Positions 1 to 9,840 of a DNA stretch of 64,000 bases are shown here, in pieces. The position numbers and the translations under genes were made by a program. This DNA is from Thereva unica (taxonomy: Eukaryota; Arthropoda; Insecta; Diptera; Therevidae): the NCBI GenBank assembly GCA_949987705.1, contig OX465281.1, positions 138,990,876 to 139,054,875 on the forward strand, in the 5' to 3' direction. The notes below the pieces were generated by a model, which saw only the letters and a program-made list of their open reading frames with translations, did not search any database and was not told the DNA's origin. Numbering within the stretch: the first letter of the stretch is position 1; every line of letters begins with the position of its first letter.

Positions 1-442
1 TATACTACATTGCTTATTGTATTCTACTTATCATACCCTTTCATTTGATACCCATGTCGAGGTGGTTGTGAAGAAAGTGGTACACCGCCCTCTTGAGACG
101 GCCGCCATGGATCATTTTAGTTTCAATAGCGTCATGGCCTACCTATTGTTTGACAGCTGCGTAAATTTGAAATTTTCATTAAATGTAATGATTCAATTTA
201 ATGACAATTTTACATTTGTCAAACAATAGGTAGGCCATGAAGCTATTGAAACTAAAATGAAGTGAAAATTCCTAAAATTACCATTTTTTTGTTTTTTCAG
301 GCAATTTTTTAAATTTTTCTCTCCGTAAGAACCATCCTCGTACTTCAACGAATATTCAAAAAAAAAATTAGTCCAATAGGTCCAGCCGTTCTCGAGTTTT
401 GCGCTTACCAACACATTTAGCGATTCATTTTTATATTATAGA
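1..442 (+). mobile_element. Helitron-like non-autonomous element, 3' part
   Basis: This begins in a unit of the 128-bp repeat that is arrayed at 14092-14830 and 57935-60130 (CATTTGATACCCATGTCGAG followed by a CTCTTGAGACGGCCGCCATGG-like block). It continues through a foldback and ends in a tail running from about 385 to 442 that finishes with TTTTTATATTATAGAT. That kind of tail is what I know from Helentron/HINE-type elements of insects; a similar end occurs near 14968. The 5' end is outside the window. It encodes no protein I recognise, and the short ORFs here are by-products of the repeat. The assignment to Helitron-like elements is inference from tail style and internal minisatellite. Confidence 0.5.
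107..262. repeat. Foldback (inverted repeat) inside the 128-bp-repeat family
   Basis: The arm at about 110-150 (TTTTAGTTTCAATAGC... to CCTATTGTTTGAC) is the reverse complement of 219-258, around a centre near 184. The same foldback occurs in reverse orientation at about 58128-58275 and again at 58827-58974, so it is a fixed part of this repeat family and not a chance palindrome. Confidence 0.7.
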
Positions 443-456
443 TATATATATATATA

Positions 457-665
457 CAGTCGGGGGCAGAATTGAGAGGACAAACGAAAAAACTTCAGAA
501 CAATGTAATAAAACTTCTTTTATTTTTAGTAATATTAATTTTACAAAATAATTGTGTACATAGTATAAAAACCCAAAGTGTATGTACAAAAAGGCCACCA
601 CTTCTTCGTCTGAAGTCCACTTTGTTCTGAAGTTTTTTCGTTTGTCCTCTCAATTCTGCCCCCGA

Positions 666-668
<3 letters not shown>
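457..668. mobile_element. 212-bp MITE, TA-flanked (Tc1/mariner-like)
   Basis: Terminal inverted repeats of about 47 bp begin CAGTCGGGGGCAGAATTG at 457 and end with the reverse complement at 668. Both sides are TA dinucleotides within (TA)n, which fits a TA target duplication. There is no coding capacity. TA targeting and a CAGT terminus are typical of Tc1/mariner MITEs; the superfamily is inferred. Confidence 0.7.
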
Positions 669-698
<30 letters not shown>

Positions 699-701
<3 letters not shown>

Positions 702-1222
702 GGTGTCCCACACAAACTTACAAAGCGGCCGGCTGTGGATAGGTCTTGGATAGACGAACAAAAAATCGTACGGGTGGGGGGGGGGAAATCGTAACGGTTT
801 AGCCGCTAGGGCGTTTTGAAGTTTTTTGCTACAGTTTTACATATCACCCTGTATTTTTGTAACCGTATAACCTATTTTCATGGTTATGGTACCAGTGCAC
901 GCAGAATTCCTCCACCTATCTACAACGCTAAAAACAATGGTCCTATCTTACCAACTTTTGGAGTTATGAAAAGCCAAAGTCAAAATTTTGTTATTTTTTC
1001 ACTAAAATTTCAACTAAAACCACCTTTTTCTCCAAAAAATACGTGATAAACCAATATTTTTTTTAAAAAAATTGGAAAGTTTGGACAATTTCCTATGAAT
1101 AATGTATAATAACTTTTACGCTAGGGCCTTTACTTTTGAAGTTGTAAGCAATTTTAATGTTAAAATTTGCCTAATTTGGTGCTTATTTGGTACTTTTCGA
1201 TAAAGCTCAGATGGAAAAGTAC
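699..1222. mobile_element. Left arm of a large inverted-repeat element (CAGGGTGTCCCAC termini)
   Basis: The arm starts CAGGGTGTCCCACACAAAC directly after (TA)n. Its reverse complement is found at 7405-7900, ending GTGGGACACCCTG directly before (TA)n. The two arms were separated by the gypsy insertion at 1223-7404, whose target duplication GTAC occupies 1219-1222. A single half copy of the family lies at 57451-57861. No protein is encoded. TA flanks and the CAGGG start suggest a mariner-like origin (inference). Confidence 0.7.
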
Positions 1223-1710
1223 TGTGATGATTATGCGCCATCTGTTTGTCGAGAGGATGAATCAACGATTTTCGGTTGTTGTCTGAATTAAGAATTTATG
1301 TACTAAACTAACGAGCGATAAGCGAAGACAACTTCAAGCTGGTCGAAACTAAAAGAAATAAAGAACATACCACTAGGCTCGAGAAAAGGGACTCGAGAAG
1401 GTTCCAGAAAGTAGACAAACGTCGAGCTGCCTATATAAAAGCGCCTGGCAGCCGCTATCGAGTCAGTTTTGATTATAAAGGCGATACAAGTGTTTTAAAG
1501 TGAGAACAGTGAAAAGTAGTGAAATAAAAAGCGATAATTAGAATTGAATAGTGCGAAATATTAAATTTAAAGTGATTGTAGTGAACTGTAAGAATTGTGT
1601 TTGTAATTAAATTGTGTTTTGGTTTGTGATAAATAAATTATTGTGTGGATTATTAAAAAGTGTATTCCTTAATTAATCCTACGAATCCGTTAAGCCGTAA
1701 AAACGTAACA
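1223..1710 (+). repeat. 5' LTR of gypsy-1
   Basis: Begins TGTGATGATT and ends CGTAACA. It contains a TATATAAAA box at 1432-1440 followed about 30 bp later by a TCAGTTTTG initiator-like sequence (about 1464), so transcription probably starts in that part of the LTR. The identical copy is at 6917-7404. Confidence 0.93.
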
Positions 1711-1712
1711 AT

Positions 1713-1730
1713 TGGTGTCAGAAGTGGGAT
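1713..1730 (+). promoter_or_regulatory. Primer binding site, tRNA-Leu type
   Basis: TGGTGTCAGAAGTGGGAT lies two bases after the 5' LTR. It is complementary to the CCA-tailed 3' end of a eukaryotic tRNA-Leu ending ATCCCACTTCTGACA, over 18 positions. It would prime minus-strand cDNA synthesis. Confidence 0.85.
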
Positions 1731-1821
1731 TAATTAAGAAATAAGTGAAATAAGTGAACTTGAACAATAATTGTGATTGGAATTAAATTTTGTGCGTGAG
1801 AAATAAGGACTTCTTCATAAA

Positions 1822-3303
1822 ATGGGTCGAAAGCTAGTGGATTTGCGCACTGTGGAGTTAAAAAGAGAATTAAGTAAACGCTCGTTGTCAACGGTGGGGG
1901 TTAAAAATTCCCTAACCGCCCTGCTTCGAGAAGCTATGGTGAACGAAGGTAAGGATCCTGAAACCTACATGTTTGAAGACGAGGTAGAAGCAGAGCCAGA
2001 AGAAGCGACAGTGAGTATGGCAGAACTTCTTAAAACATTGATGGTGATGAAAGAAGCGCAAGAACGGTCATCAACAGATTTGAAAGAAGCGCAAGAACGG
2101 TCATCAGCTGCGCAAGAACGTGCATCAGCAGAGATGAAGGCAGATATGAGGGAAGCGACAACAGAGATCAAAGCGGAAGTGTTGGCGTTAAAAGATGAAC
2201 AGAAATTATTAGCAGTAGCTCATGAACGCTCGTTAGTAGAACTCAAAGAGTCTATGGATGAACAGGGAAACCAGATGGAGCAAAAATTCGAACTAATGTC
2301 ACTCTCTGTTGATAAAAAGCTGGATAACGTAAAGGAAAATGTGAGGAATGATCTGGAAAATCTCGAATCTTCTATTAAAGCAAATGTAGAGAATGATCTG
2401 GAAAAGCTCGAAAATTCCATGAGGGAAAATGATGAAAAGTTGAAGATTGAGCTGGAATCGGTCAGAGCCGAGCTAGAAAGGGTAAAGATTCACCACCCAG
2501 CGACGGCATCTCACGAAGTCATCGGAGTTAGGAAACTGCAGCCTCCAACCTTCGACGGACAAAGCCCGTGGTCTACTTACAAGCTCCAATTCGAAGCAGC
2601 AGCAGCAGGCAATTTCTGGACTGAGGGGGAAAAAGCAACGGCTTTAACGTTGTCACTAAGGGGTACAGCAGCAGAAATATTGCAGTCAATACCAGCAGAA
2701 CATCGCAACAGCTACGGATTCTTAGTTCAAGCGCTGGAAATGCGTTACGGTGATCAACACATGCAAGAGGTTTATCGACTTCAACTTCGCAATCGACTTC
2801 AAAAGCCAGGAGAAACGTTACAACAACTATGCGCCGATATCGAGAGGTTAGTGCATCTGGCTTATCCTAGCTTCGGCCAAGACTACATCAACGAAGTAGC
2901 AAGAGAGGCTTTCCTTAATTCTTTTGCTGACCGAGATCTACAACAGGCAGCCAGATTGGCCGGAAAGAATACTACCGCAGAAGTTTTGGCATATGCTCTG
3001 GCATACGAGGCAGCGAGGCAAGCATCGAGAAGTGCAGTCCGCCTCAGAGAGATCCACACAACAGAGGATAGTTGCAACAGAATGAATGCAACAGAAGTAC
3101 GCGGTCGACTCCGATGCTGGAACTGTAGTGAACCGGGTCATTTGCAAAGGAATTGCAGAAAACGAAGGAGAGCGGAGTCCCCCGAGAAGAAGAGTGGTGC
3201 AAAGTGTTGTGAAAAATGCGGACATAGACAGAAAGGTGACCAGAGGGAGGCCGATGAAAATGACTCCGTGTCGCCCCGTAGACAGCAGCAGGGAAACGAA
3301 TAA
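1822..3303 (+). CDS. gag: gypsy-1 Gag with N-terminal SAP-like motif
   Basis: 493 residues. Residues about 6-40 (DLRTVELKRELSKRSL, then G-V-K and L-L-R-E-A) match the SAP helix-turn-helix pattern, a DNA/chromatin-binding motif not usual in Gag. Residues about 60-235 are a charged, heptad-like coiled coil with the repeated block KEAQERSS. Residues about 240-400 look like a retrotransposon capsid domain (LQPPTFDGQSPWSTYKLQFE). A zinc knuckle of CX2CX4HX4C type follows (CWNCSEPGHLQRNC), then a second cysteine-rich stretch without a complete knuckle. The ATG at 1822 is the first long start after the primer site. Gag would assemble the cytoplasmic particle and package RNA; the SAP role in chromatin targeting is inference. 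Confidence 0.9.
   Translation: MGRKLVDLRTVELKRELSKRSLSTVGVKNSLTALLREAMVNEGKDPETYMFEDEVEAEPEEATVSMAELLKTLMVMKEAQERSSTDLKEAQERSSAAQERASAEMKADMREATTEIKAEVLALKDEQKLLAVAHERSLVELKESMDEQGNQMEQKFELMSLSVDKKLDNVKENVRNDLENLESSIKANVENDLEKLENSMRENDEKLKIELESVRAELERVKIHHPATASHEVIGVRKLQPPTFDGQSPWSTYKLQFEAAAAGNFWTEGEKATALTLSLRGTAAEILQSIPAEHRNSYGFLVQALEMRYGDQHMQEVYRLQLRNRLQKPGETLQQLCADIERLVHLAYPSFGQDYINEVAREAFLNSFADRDLQQAARLAGKNTTAEVLAYALAYEAARQASRSAVRLREIHTTEDSCNRMNATEVRGRLRCWNCSEPGHLQRNCRKRRRAESPEKKSGAKCCEKCGHRQKGDQREADENDSVSPRRQQQGNE
3291..3297 (+). promoter_or_regulatory. Programmed -1 frameshift slippery site
   Basis: GGGAAAC sits in the gag frame as G GGA AAC, the X XXY YYZ pattern of retroviral -1 slippery sites (the same heptamer is known from lentiviral and betaretroviral sites). 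The gag stop is at 3301-3303. The -1 frame is open from 3282, after stops at 3255, 3261 and 3279, straight into pol. A stem of AACTCC (3309-3314) with GGAGTT (3323-3328) lies 11 nt downstream and its G-rich loop could pair with CCCCC at about 3345-3349. Confidence 0.7.
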
Positions 3304-3314
3304 AGACTAACTCC

Positions 3315-6300
3315 ATGGGGCGGGAGTTGGTCGGGGAAATCGAAGCCCCCGGTATCATCATCGTCACTATCAAACAACTGCAGCGTAGTGGCGACAGCCT
3401 TGTCATCGATGGAAAGATTGGAGCCGAAAAATGCACAATAACTGTAGATACTGGTGCTTCAAAATCTGTCATCCGGGCTGACTTGGTCGGTAATAAGTGG
3501 CTGAAAGACGCATGCCAATACAGACTGAAAACTGCAACAGGAGAGCCAGTACGAGTACACGGGGAAACTATGTTGGATGTGGTTCTCGCAGACATCGGAT
3601 TTTCACACTCGTTCCTGGTAGCTGATATAACAGACGAGTGTATTCTGGGACTGGACTTTATGAAAACGCATAAAATTCTACTTGGCATCGGAGAGGAAAT
3701 ACTGAGATATGACAACAAGGAGATTCCCATGGCCATAGGATCCACGTGTTTTTCGCAGCTGAAAGTCGTCGTTCGAGAAGATACTGTGCTTCCTCCGTGC
3801 GCTGAGAAATTGGTGCGAGCAATAGTCGATGGTGATCCCGGGAGCTACCGATTCTATCTTATCGAACCAGAGAAAACGGAACAGGCCAAAAGTATAGCAA
3901 TTGGAAAATGTCTGGTGAGCATCGATGACAAAAGGGAGGTGTTCATGAGAGTGCTAAATACCAACGAGCGCGAAATACGATTGAAGAAGGATACGGTTTT
4001 GGGGAAAGGAGAACCGGCAGAACAGATTACATTAGTGGAGTGCGCTCACACGGAACCGGTGGCAAAACCAAAGCCAAAGGCCACGAAATTGGTAAACACA
4101 GTGCTCTCAAGTAGTTGTCTTGAACAAAACCAGTATCTCCAGGCAAGAACATTAGTGGAGGATTTTAGTGATATCTTCGCCATGAGAGATGATGATTTTG
4201 GAAAAACGAACATCGTCCAACATAGGATCGACACCAGAGATGCCCAGCCAATCAAGCAACCGCCGAGAAGACTACCACTAGCCAAGCGGGAAGAAGCAGC
4301 CAATATGATTGAGGACATGAGAAGACAAGGCCTTATAGAGGAGTCGAAAAGCCCTTGGATGTCTCCCGTGGTTCTAGTCAGAAAGAAAGATGGCAGCACA
4401 AGGTTTTGCGTGGATTATCGACGGTTAAATGACATCACTAAAAAGGACAGCTACCCATTACCTCGTATCGATGACACACTGGATACTCTCTCTGGAGCTA
4501 AATGGTTTTCTACCCTGGATCTTAAGAGCGGATACTGGCAAGTCGAAATTCACCCGGAGGACCGAGAAAAGACAGCCTTCTCTGTAGGAAACGGCCTGTG
4601 GCAGTTTACAGTCATGCCATTTGGACTGTGTAATGCTCCAGCTACATTCGAACGACTGATGGAATGCGTCTTGCGAGGACTGACATGGAAGACTTGTCTG
4701 GTTTATTTGGACGATATCATCGTCGTTGGAAAAAGTTTCGAGGAACATCTGGGCAATCTACGAGAGGTTTTCCAAAAGTTGAGAACAGCCCAGCTGAAAC
4801 TCAGCCCTAAAAAGTGCGTTCTGTTCAGAGACCAAGTCAACTATCTCGGACATGTGGTTTCATCCAATGGAGTTCAAACAGATCCGGAGAAAATAGCAGC
4901 AGTTAAGAATTGGCCCACACCGAAGGATAAACATGAACTTCGAAGCTTCTTGGGACTTGCCACCTATTATAGACGTTTTGTCAGGAACTTTGCCGACATA
5001 GCTAAGGAATTACATAAACTGACAGAAAAAGGAAGACCATTTATCTGGACAGAAAAGTGCGAGGAAAGTTTCAACACACTAAAACGAGGACTTTGCCAAG
5101 CACCAATACTCACATACCCGAAGCCAGGCGAAAGATTCATATTGGACACAGACGCGAGTAATGTCGGGATTGGTGCAGTGCTATCACAAAACTTCGACGG
5201 ACAGGAAAAGGTCATAGCTTATTACAGTAGAGCGCTGTCAAAATCGGAGCGGAATTACTGTGTCACAAGGCGGGAACTATTGGCAATCGTGGACTCAACC
5301 AAACACTTCCACAAGTATCTCTATGGGCAAAACTTCATCCTTCGAACGGATCATGCAGCATTAAAATGGCTGATGCAATTCAAAAACCCTGAAGGACAAG
5401 TGGCAAGATGGATAGAGAGACTTCAGTCCTACGACTTCAATATAGACCACAGAAAGGGAAGAAACCATGGGAATGCAGATGCACTCTCCCGGCGACCATG
5501 CGTACCAGACTGCAAACATTGTGGACGTATCGAGGAAAAGTGTCAAAGGACGACAGTCGAGCCAACGACAGGATGGGATGACCAGGGACTCCGAGACGCC
5601 CAACGCGACGACCCGGATATTTCTTCGATTCTGGCATGGAAGGAATACGAGGAGAAGCCTGAATGGAAGGATATTGCAGAGAGAAGCGAAACCCTGAAGA
5701 GCTATTGGGCCCAATGGGATTCATTGCACATCGAGCGAGGAGTGTTAAAGCGCAAATGGGAAACCGCTGACGGTACCTCTCACCGAATGCAGGTGTTAGT
5801 CCCTCGCAGTAGAATAAGAGATATTCTCGAGGAGTTTCATAATGGCGCATCAGGAGGACATCTGGGAGTCAATAAAACTTCGGCAAAAGTAAGAGATAGA
5901 TTCTATTGGCTTCACATGCGGGACGATGTTACAGACTGGTGCCGTAAATGCACAATTTGTGCCAGCAGCAAAGGCCCTCGCGTAAAAACAAAAGGAGAAA
6001 TGCAGCAGTACAACGTGGGAGCCCCATTTGAAAGAATTGCAATCGATGTGGCGGGACCTTTTCCAGCATCAGACCGAGGGAATCGTTACATTTTGGTGGT
6101 TATGGACTACTTCAGTAAGTGGCCCGAAGCATATGCCATTCCAAATCAGGAAGCAATCACTGTTGCAGAGGAATTAGTGAACAATTGGATCTGCAGATTT
6201 GGTGTTCCTCATGAGCTTCATTCTGACCAAGGGAGAAATTTCGAATCTCAAGTTTTTCAAGAAGTATGTAAGATACTCGGAATGAAGAAGGCCAGGACGA

Positions 6301-6905
6301 CGCCCCTTCATCCCCAATCCGATGGAATGGTAGAACGATTCAACAGGACAATGCTAGAGCACTTAAGGAAAGTCGTTAGCGAGCACCAGCGCGACTGGGA
6401 CAGTTATATCCCTATTTTTCTAATGGCATATCGGACAGCAGTTCATAATTCCACAGGACAAACCCCTTCTAGTGTGATTTTTGGAAGACAAATCCGGCTG
6501 CCAAGCGACTTGAAATTTGGGACACCTGTGGAAAGCAACGAATCTACTGGCGGTTATACAGGTGAACTTCGTGATAGACTTGCAGATATCCACCAGCTCG
6601 CAAGGAGGAATCTCAAGATAGCCAGTGACAGGATGAAAACAAGGTACGACCTCCAAGCAAACTGTAGCGGATTCCAGGAAGGTGACCTCGTTTGGCTGTT
6701 CAACCCTCGAAGACGGAAAGGCAAGTCTCCGAAACTTCAGCGTCAGTGGGAGGGGCCCTATAAAATCCTAACACGGATCAACGATGTGGTCTACAGGATT
6801 CAACAAGGACCCAAAGCAAAGAAGAAGATTGTGCACATAGACAGGCTGTGCCCATATCATCAGCCGGATCCAGGATGGACAACTGTTCGGGACGAACAGT
6901 CCTAA
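3315..6905 (+). CDS. pol: gypsy-1 Pol polyprotein
   Basis: 1196 residues from the first ATG of the frame, although the protein is probably made as a Gag-Pol fusion through the slippery site at 3291. Domains in order: aspartic protease with DTGAS at residues 45-49; reverse transcriptase at about 310-500 with the catalytic YLDD at 464-467; RNase H at about 600-720 (TDASNVGIGAVLSQ, then TDHAALKWL); integrase with an HHCC zinc domain at about 835-885 and a D-D(35)-E core (D about 909, D about 969, E about 1005). A basic C-terminal tail follows. All catalytic residues are present and there is no internal stop, so it looks functional. The exact gypsy clade is not certain. Confidence 0.95.
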   Translation: MGRELVGEIEAPGIIIVTIKQLQRSGDSLVIDGKIGAEKCTITVDTGASKSVIRADLVGNKWLKDACQYRLKTATGEPVRVHGETMLDVVLADIGFSHSFLVADITDECILGLDFMKTHKILLGIGEEILRYDNKEIPMAIGSTCFSQLKVVVREDTVLPPCAEKLVRAIVDGDPGSYRFYLIEPEKTEQAKSIAIGKCLVSIDDKREVFMRVLNTNEREIRLKKDTVLGKGEPAEQITLVECAHTEPVAKPKPKATKLVNTVLSSSCLEQNQYLQARTLVEDFSDIFAMRDDDFGKTNIVQHRIDTRDAQPIKQPPRRLPLAKREEAANMIEDMRRQGLIEESKSPWMSPVVLVRKKDGSTRFCVDYRRLNDITKKDSYPLPRIDDTLDTLSGAKWFSTLDLKSGYWQVEIHPEDREKTAFSVGNGLWQFTVMPFGLCNAPATFERLMECVLRGLTWKTCLVYLDDIIVVGKSFEEHLGNLREVFQKLRTAQLKLSPKKCVLFRDQVNYLGHVVSSNGVQTDPEKIAAVKNWPTPKDKHELRSFLGLATYYRRFVRNFADIAKELHKLTEKGRPFIWTEKCEESFNTLKRGLCQAPILTYPKPGERFILDTDASNVGIGAVLSQNFDGQEKVIAYYSRALSKSERNYCVTRRELLAIVDSTKHFHKYLYGQNFILRTDHAALKWLMQFKNPEGQVARWIERLQSYDFNIDHRKGRNHGNADALSRRPCVPDCKHCGRIEEKCQRTTVEPTTGWDDQGLRDAQRDDPDISSILAWKEYEEKPEWKDIAERSETLKSYWAQWDSLHIERGVLKRKWETADGTSHRMQVLVPRSRIRDILEEFHNGASGGHLGVNKTSAKVRDRFYWLHMRDDVTDWCRKCTICASSKGPRVKTKGEMQQYNVGAPFERIAIDVAGPFPASDRGNRYILVVMDYFSKWPEAYAIPNQEAITVAEELVNNWICRFGVPHELHSDQGRNFESQVFQEVCKILGMKKARTTPLHPQSDGMVERFNRTMLEHLRKVVSEHQRDWDSYIPIFLMAYRTAVHNSTGQTPSSVIFGRQIRLPSDLKFGTPVESNESTGGYTGELRDRLADIHQLARRNLKIASDRMKTRYDLQANCSGFQEGDLVWLFNPRRRKGKSPKLQRQWEGPYKILTRINDVVYRIQQGPKAKKKIVHIDRLCPYHQPDPGWTTVRDEQS

Positions 6906-6913
6906 GAAGGGGG
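6904..6913 (+). promoter_or_regulatory. Polypurine tract of gypsy-1
   Basis: AAGAAGGGGG lies four bases before the 3' LTR and overlaps the pol stop codon. It is the expected primer for plus-strand synthesis. Confidence 0.8.
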
Positions 6914-6916
6914 CAA

Positions 6917-7404
6917 TGTGATGATTATGCGCCATCTGTTTGTCGAGAGGATGAATCAACGATTTTCGGTTGTTGTCTGAATTAAGAATTTATGTACTAA
7001 ACTAACGAGCGATAAGCGAAGACAACTTCAAGCTGGTCGAAACTAAAAGAAATAAAGAACATACCACTAGGCTCGAGAAAAGGGACTCGAGAAGGTTCCA
7101 GAAAGTAGACAAACGTCGAGCTGCCTATATAAAAGCGCCTGGCAGCCGCTATCGAGTCAGTTTTGATTATAAAGGCGATACAAGTGTTTTAAAGTGAGAA
7201 CAGTGAAAAGTAGTGAAATAAAAAGCGATAATTAGAATTGAATAGTGCGAAATATTAAATTTAAAGTGATTGTAGTGAACTGTAAGAATTGTGTTTGTAA
7301 TTAAATTGTGTTTTGGTTTGTGATAAATAAATTATTGTGTGGATTATTAAAAAGTGTATTCCTTAATTAATCCTACGAATCCGTTAAGCCGTAAAAACGT
7401 AACA
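6917..7404 (+). repeat. 3' LTR of gypsy-1
   Basis: 488 bp, TGTGATGATT to CGTAACA, apparently identical to 1223-1710, and followed by the GTAC target duplication. Confidence 0.93.
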
Positions 7405-7897
7405 GTACTAAAGAAGGACGAAATACAGCCAATTTCAACATTAAAAATGCTTATAACTTCAAAACTGGAGGCCGTAGCGTATAAGTTGTATTACATTATT
7501 CATAGGAAATTGTCCAAGCTTTCCAATTTTTTAAAAAAAAATATTGGTTTATCACGTATTTTTTGGAGAAAAAGGTGGTTTTAGTTGAAATTTTAGTGAA
7601 AAAATAACAAAATTTTGATTTTGTCGATTCATAACTCCAAAAGTTGGTAAGATAGGACCATTGTTTTTACCGTTGTAGATAGGTGGAGGAGTTCTGCGTG
7701 CACTGGTACCATAACCATGAAAATAGGTTATACGGTTACAAAAATACAGGGTGATATGTAAAACTGTAGCAAAAAAACTTCAAAACGCCCTAGCGGCTAA
7801 ACCGTTACGATTTCCCCTCCCCCACTCATACGATTTTTTGTTCGTCTATATAAGACCTATCCACAGCCGGCCGCTTTGTAAGTTTATGTGGGACACC

Positions 7898-7900
<3 letters not shown>
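7405..7900. mobile_element. Right arm of the CAGGGTGTCCCAC inverted-repeat element
   Basis: Mostly the reverse complement of 699-1218: the same blocks appear in reverse order, including the poly-C/G stretch and the terminal GTGGGACACCCTG. The first 50 bp after the GTAC duplication differ from the left arm, so the original element was not a perfect palindrome at its centre. A (TA)n run occupies 7901-7939. Confidence 0.75.
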
Positions 7901-7941
<41 letters not shown>

Positions 7942-7953
7942 TCTCTAAAGCCC

Positions 7954-8389
7954 AGTATCCTGTTCGTGCGGAATTCCGCTCTGTAGAGAATCCATATAAT
8001 TAGTCTGAATTCCGCTTAGCTGGGAGACTTATGTAGACTTGACAGTTGGACAATTTGAAAATGCTTTAGCGGCGTTATGACAAGTTGAGAAATGTTACAT
8101 TTTTCAATCTCCTATGCCTCCGAAAAGTAAACGTCAAACTTTTCGCTCATGAAAATAGTTAATACATTTCTTGAAGCTGAGCATCCTGCGGAAAATGAAA
8201 TGAGAAGTCTCCACTCAGAAAAAAGCCATCTATTTTCTAGAGTACAAAGTTCATTTACGGGTCTGAATACCGCAAGAACAGGATACTAAACTTTATGGAC
8301 GGAATTCAGACCGGCCTCTAACCTGAATTCCGCACACTTTTTTACATGCATTTTAAAGGGGAGTCTGAATTCCGCACGAACAGGATACT
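7954..8389. mobile_element. MITE with AGTATCCTGTTCGTGC termini
   Basis: AGTATCCTGTTCGTGCGGAA at 7954 is mirrored at 8367-8389. Part of the same terminus recurs internally at about 8275-8290, and GAATTCCGC occurs several times inside. There is no ORF and I could not define a clear target duplication. Confidence 0.55.
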
Positions 8390-8667
8390 AGGCTTAAATA
8401 GTATAAAACAAAGTCGCTGTTTTCGTCTGTCTGTCTGTTTCTCCGCTTACTTCTTCTAAACCACGCAACGGATTTTGATACGGTTTTCACTATCTTCTAG
8501 AGAATTTCTTCCGGAAGGTTTATATGTATAAATATATGCATACTATAATAGAGAAAAGCCGAGAATTCCAAAGATTTGTAATGATGATAAGTTGTAAGGG
8601 GATTTTTTTTCTTTACTTTTTTTTCTTTTGTATAAAAAGTAACTGACTGACAGACAACACACAACCT

Positions 8668-9435
8668 AAACCGCTAGAGCTAAAGGGCTAAAATTTTGAC
8701 AGTGCATCCCTATAATGACGTGGACATCCACTAAGAAGCGATTTTTCGAAATTCATCCGCTAAGGGGGTGAAATAGGGTTTACCCAAACCGCTGGAGCTA
8801 TAGAGCTGAAATTTTGACAGTGCATCCCTTCAATGACGTGGACATCCACTAAGAAGCCATTTTTCGAAATTCATCCCCTAAGGGGGTTTAATGGGGTCAA
8901 CCCGAAATCGCTGGAACTACAGGGCTGAAATTTTGACAGTGCATCCCTATAATGACGTAGACATCCACTAAAAAGCGATTTTTCGAAAGTCATCCCTAAG
9001 AGGTTGAAATGCGGTTTATCCAAACCGCTAAAGTTGTAGGGCTGAAATTTTGACAGTGCATCCTCTTAATAACGTGGACATCCACTAAGAAGCGATTTTG
9101 CGAAATTCATTCCCTAAGGGGGTGAAATGGGGTTAACCCACACGCCACACCGCTGAAGCTGAAGGGCTCTAATTTTGACCGTGCATCACTATAATAACGT
9201 GGACATCCACTTAGGAACGATTTTTTGAAATTTATCCCCTAAGGGGGTTAAATGGGGTTAACCCAAACCGCTGGAGCTAAACAGCTGAAATTTTGACAGT
9301 GCATCTCTATAATGACGTGGACATTCACTAAGAAGCGATTTTTCGAAATGCATCCCCTAAAGGGATGAAATGGGGTTAACCCAAACCTCTGAAGCTGAAG
9401 GGCTGAAATTTCGACAGTGCATCCCTATAATCACG
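8668..9435 (+). repeat. Tandem array, about 118-bp unit, 7 copies
   Basis: The core GCTGAAATTTTGACAGTGCA recurs with its GAC at about 8698, 8816, 8935, 9052, 9177, 9295 and 9413, a spacing of 117-125 bp. Each unit carries GACGTGGACATCCACTAAG and CCTAAGGGGGTGAAATGGGG. Copies differ by several per cent. The stretch 8400-8667 before it has a leader (TCTGTCTGTTTCTCCGC) but no gene. Confidence 0.85.
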
Positions 9436-9768
9436 AAAAAATGAATGACTCGAAATTCACTTTATTTAATATTCATTGCTTCATAATTTCTTGCACCCAC
9501 GTAAATAGGCGAACAAACTTAACGAACTTTCGTCAAACCCTAAAATGTCACTTCTCTTGATGACATATACATGCCAATCTCTGCTTCAAAACTTGCAGAT
9601 TTGTTGAGCAGAGGTGATATACGCAGCAATTTGTTTACCATATTTATTAAAAAATGCACTATAATAAATCCTTTTTAGGGATAATAACAGCTGACTTTTT
9701 TTTTGTTTTTTTTTTGAAGGAAAAATTCCACATAATAAAAAGTTAAAGGCGTTGCAAGTTAAAGGCGT

Positions 9769-9772
<4 letters not shown>
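9436..9772. other. No gene seen; ends in a short direct repeat
   Basis: AT-rich sequence with a poly-T run at about 9688-9717. A short direct repeat, AGTTAAAGGCGTTGCA, occurs twice just before the (TA)n run. No coding signal was recognised. Confidence 0.5.
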
Positions 9773-9839
<67 letters not shown>

Positions 9840-9840
9840 G

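Larger units (their letters stand above)
1223..7404 (+). mobile_element. Complete Ty3/gypsy LTR retrotransposon (gypsy-1)
   Basis: A 6182-bp element bounded by two 488-bp LTRs (1223-1710 and 6917-7404) that I could not tell apart by eye. It has a 4-bp target duplication GTAC (1219-1222 and 7405-7408), a primer site matching the 3' end of tRNA-Leu, a polypurine tract, an intact gag and an intact pol in the -1 frame. All structural features for autonomous mobility are present and neither ORF is broken. Domain order protease, RT, RNase H, integrase places it in Ty3/gypsy (Metaviridae). No env ORF follows pol. Near-identical LTRs imply a recent insertion. Confidence 0.95.

Noticed and set aside
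3044..3745. 233-codon minus-strand ORF across the gag-pol junction
   Set aside because: It is a shadow of the intact gag and pol frames on the opposite strand.
8668..9435. Possible CRISPR-like repeat array
   Set aside because: The whole 118-bp unit is repeated with no unique spacers; it is an ordinary tandem repeat in a eukaryotic genome.
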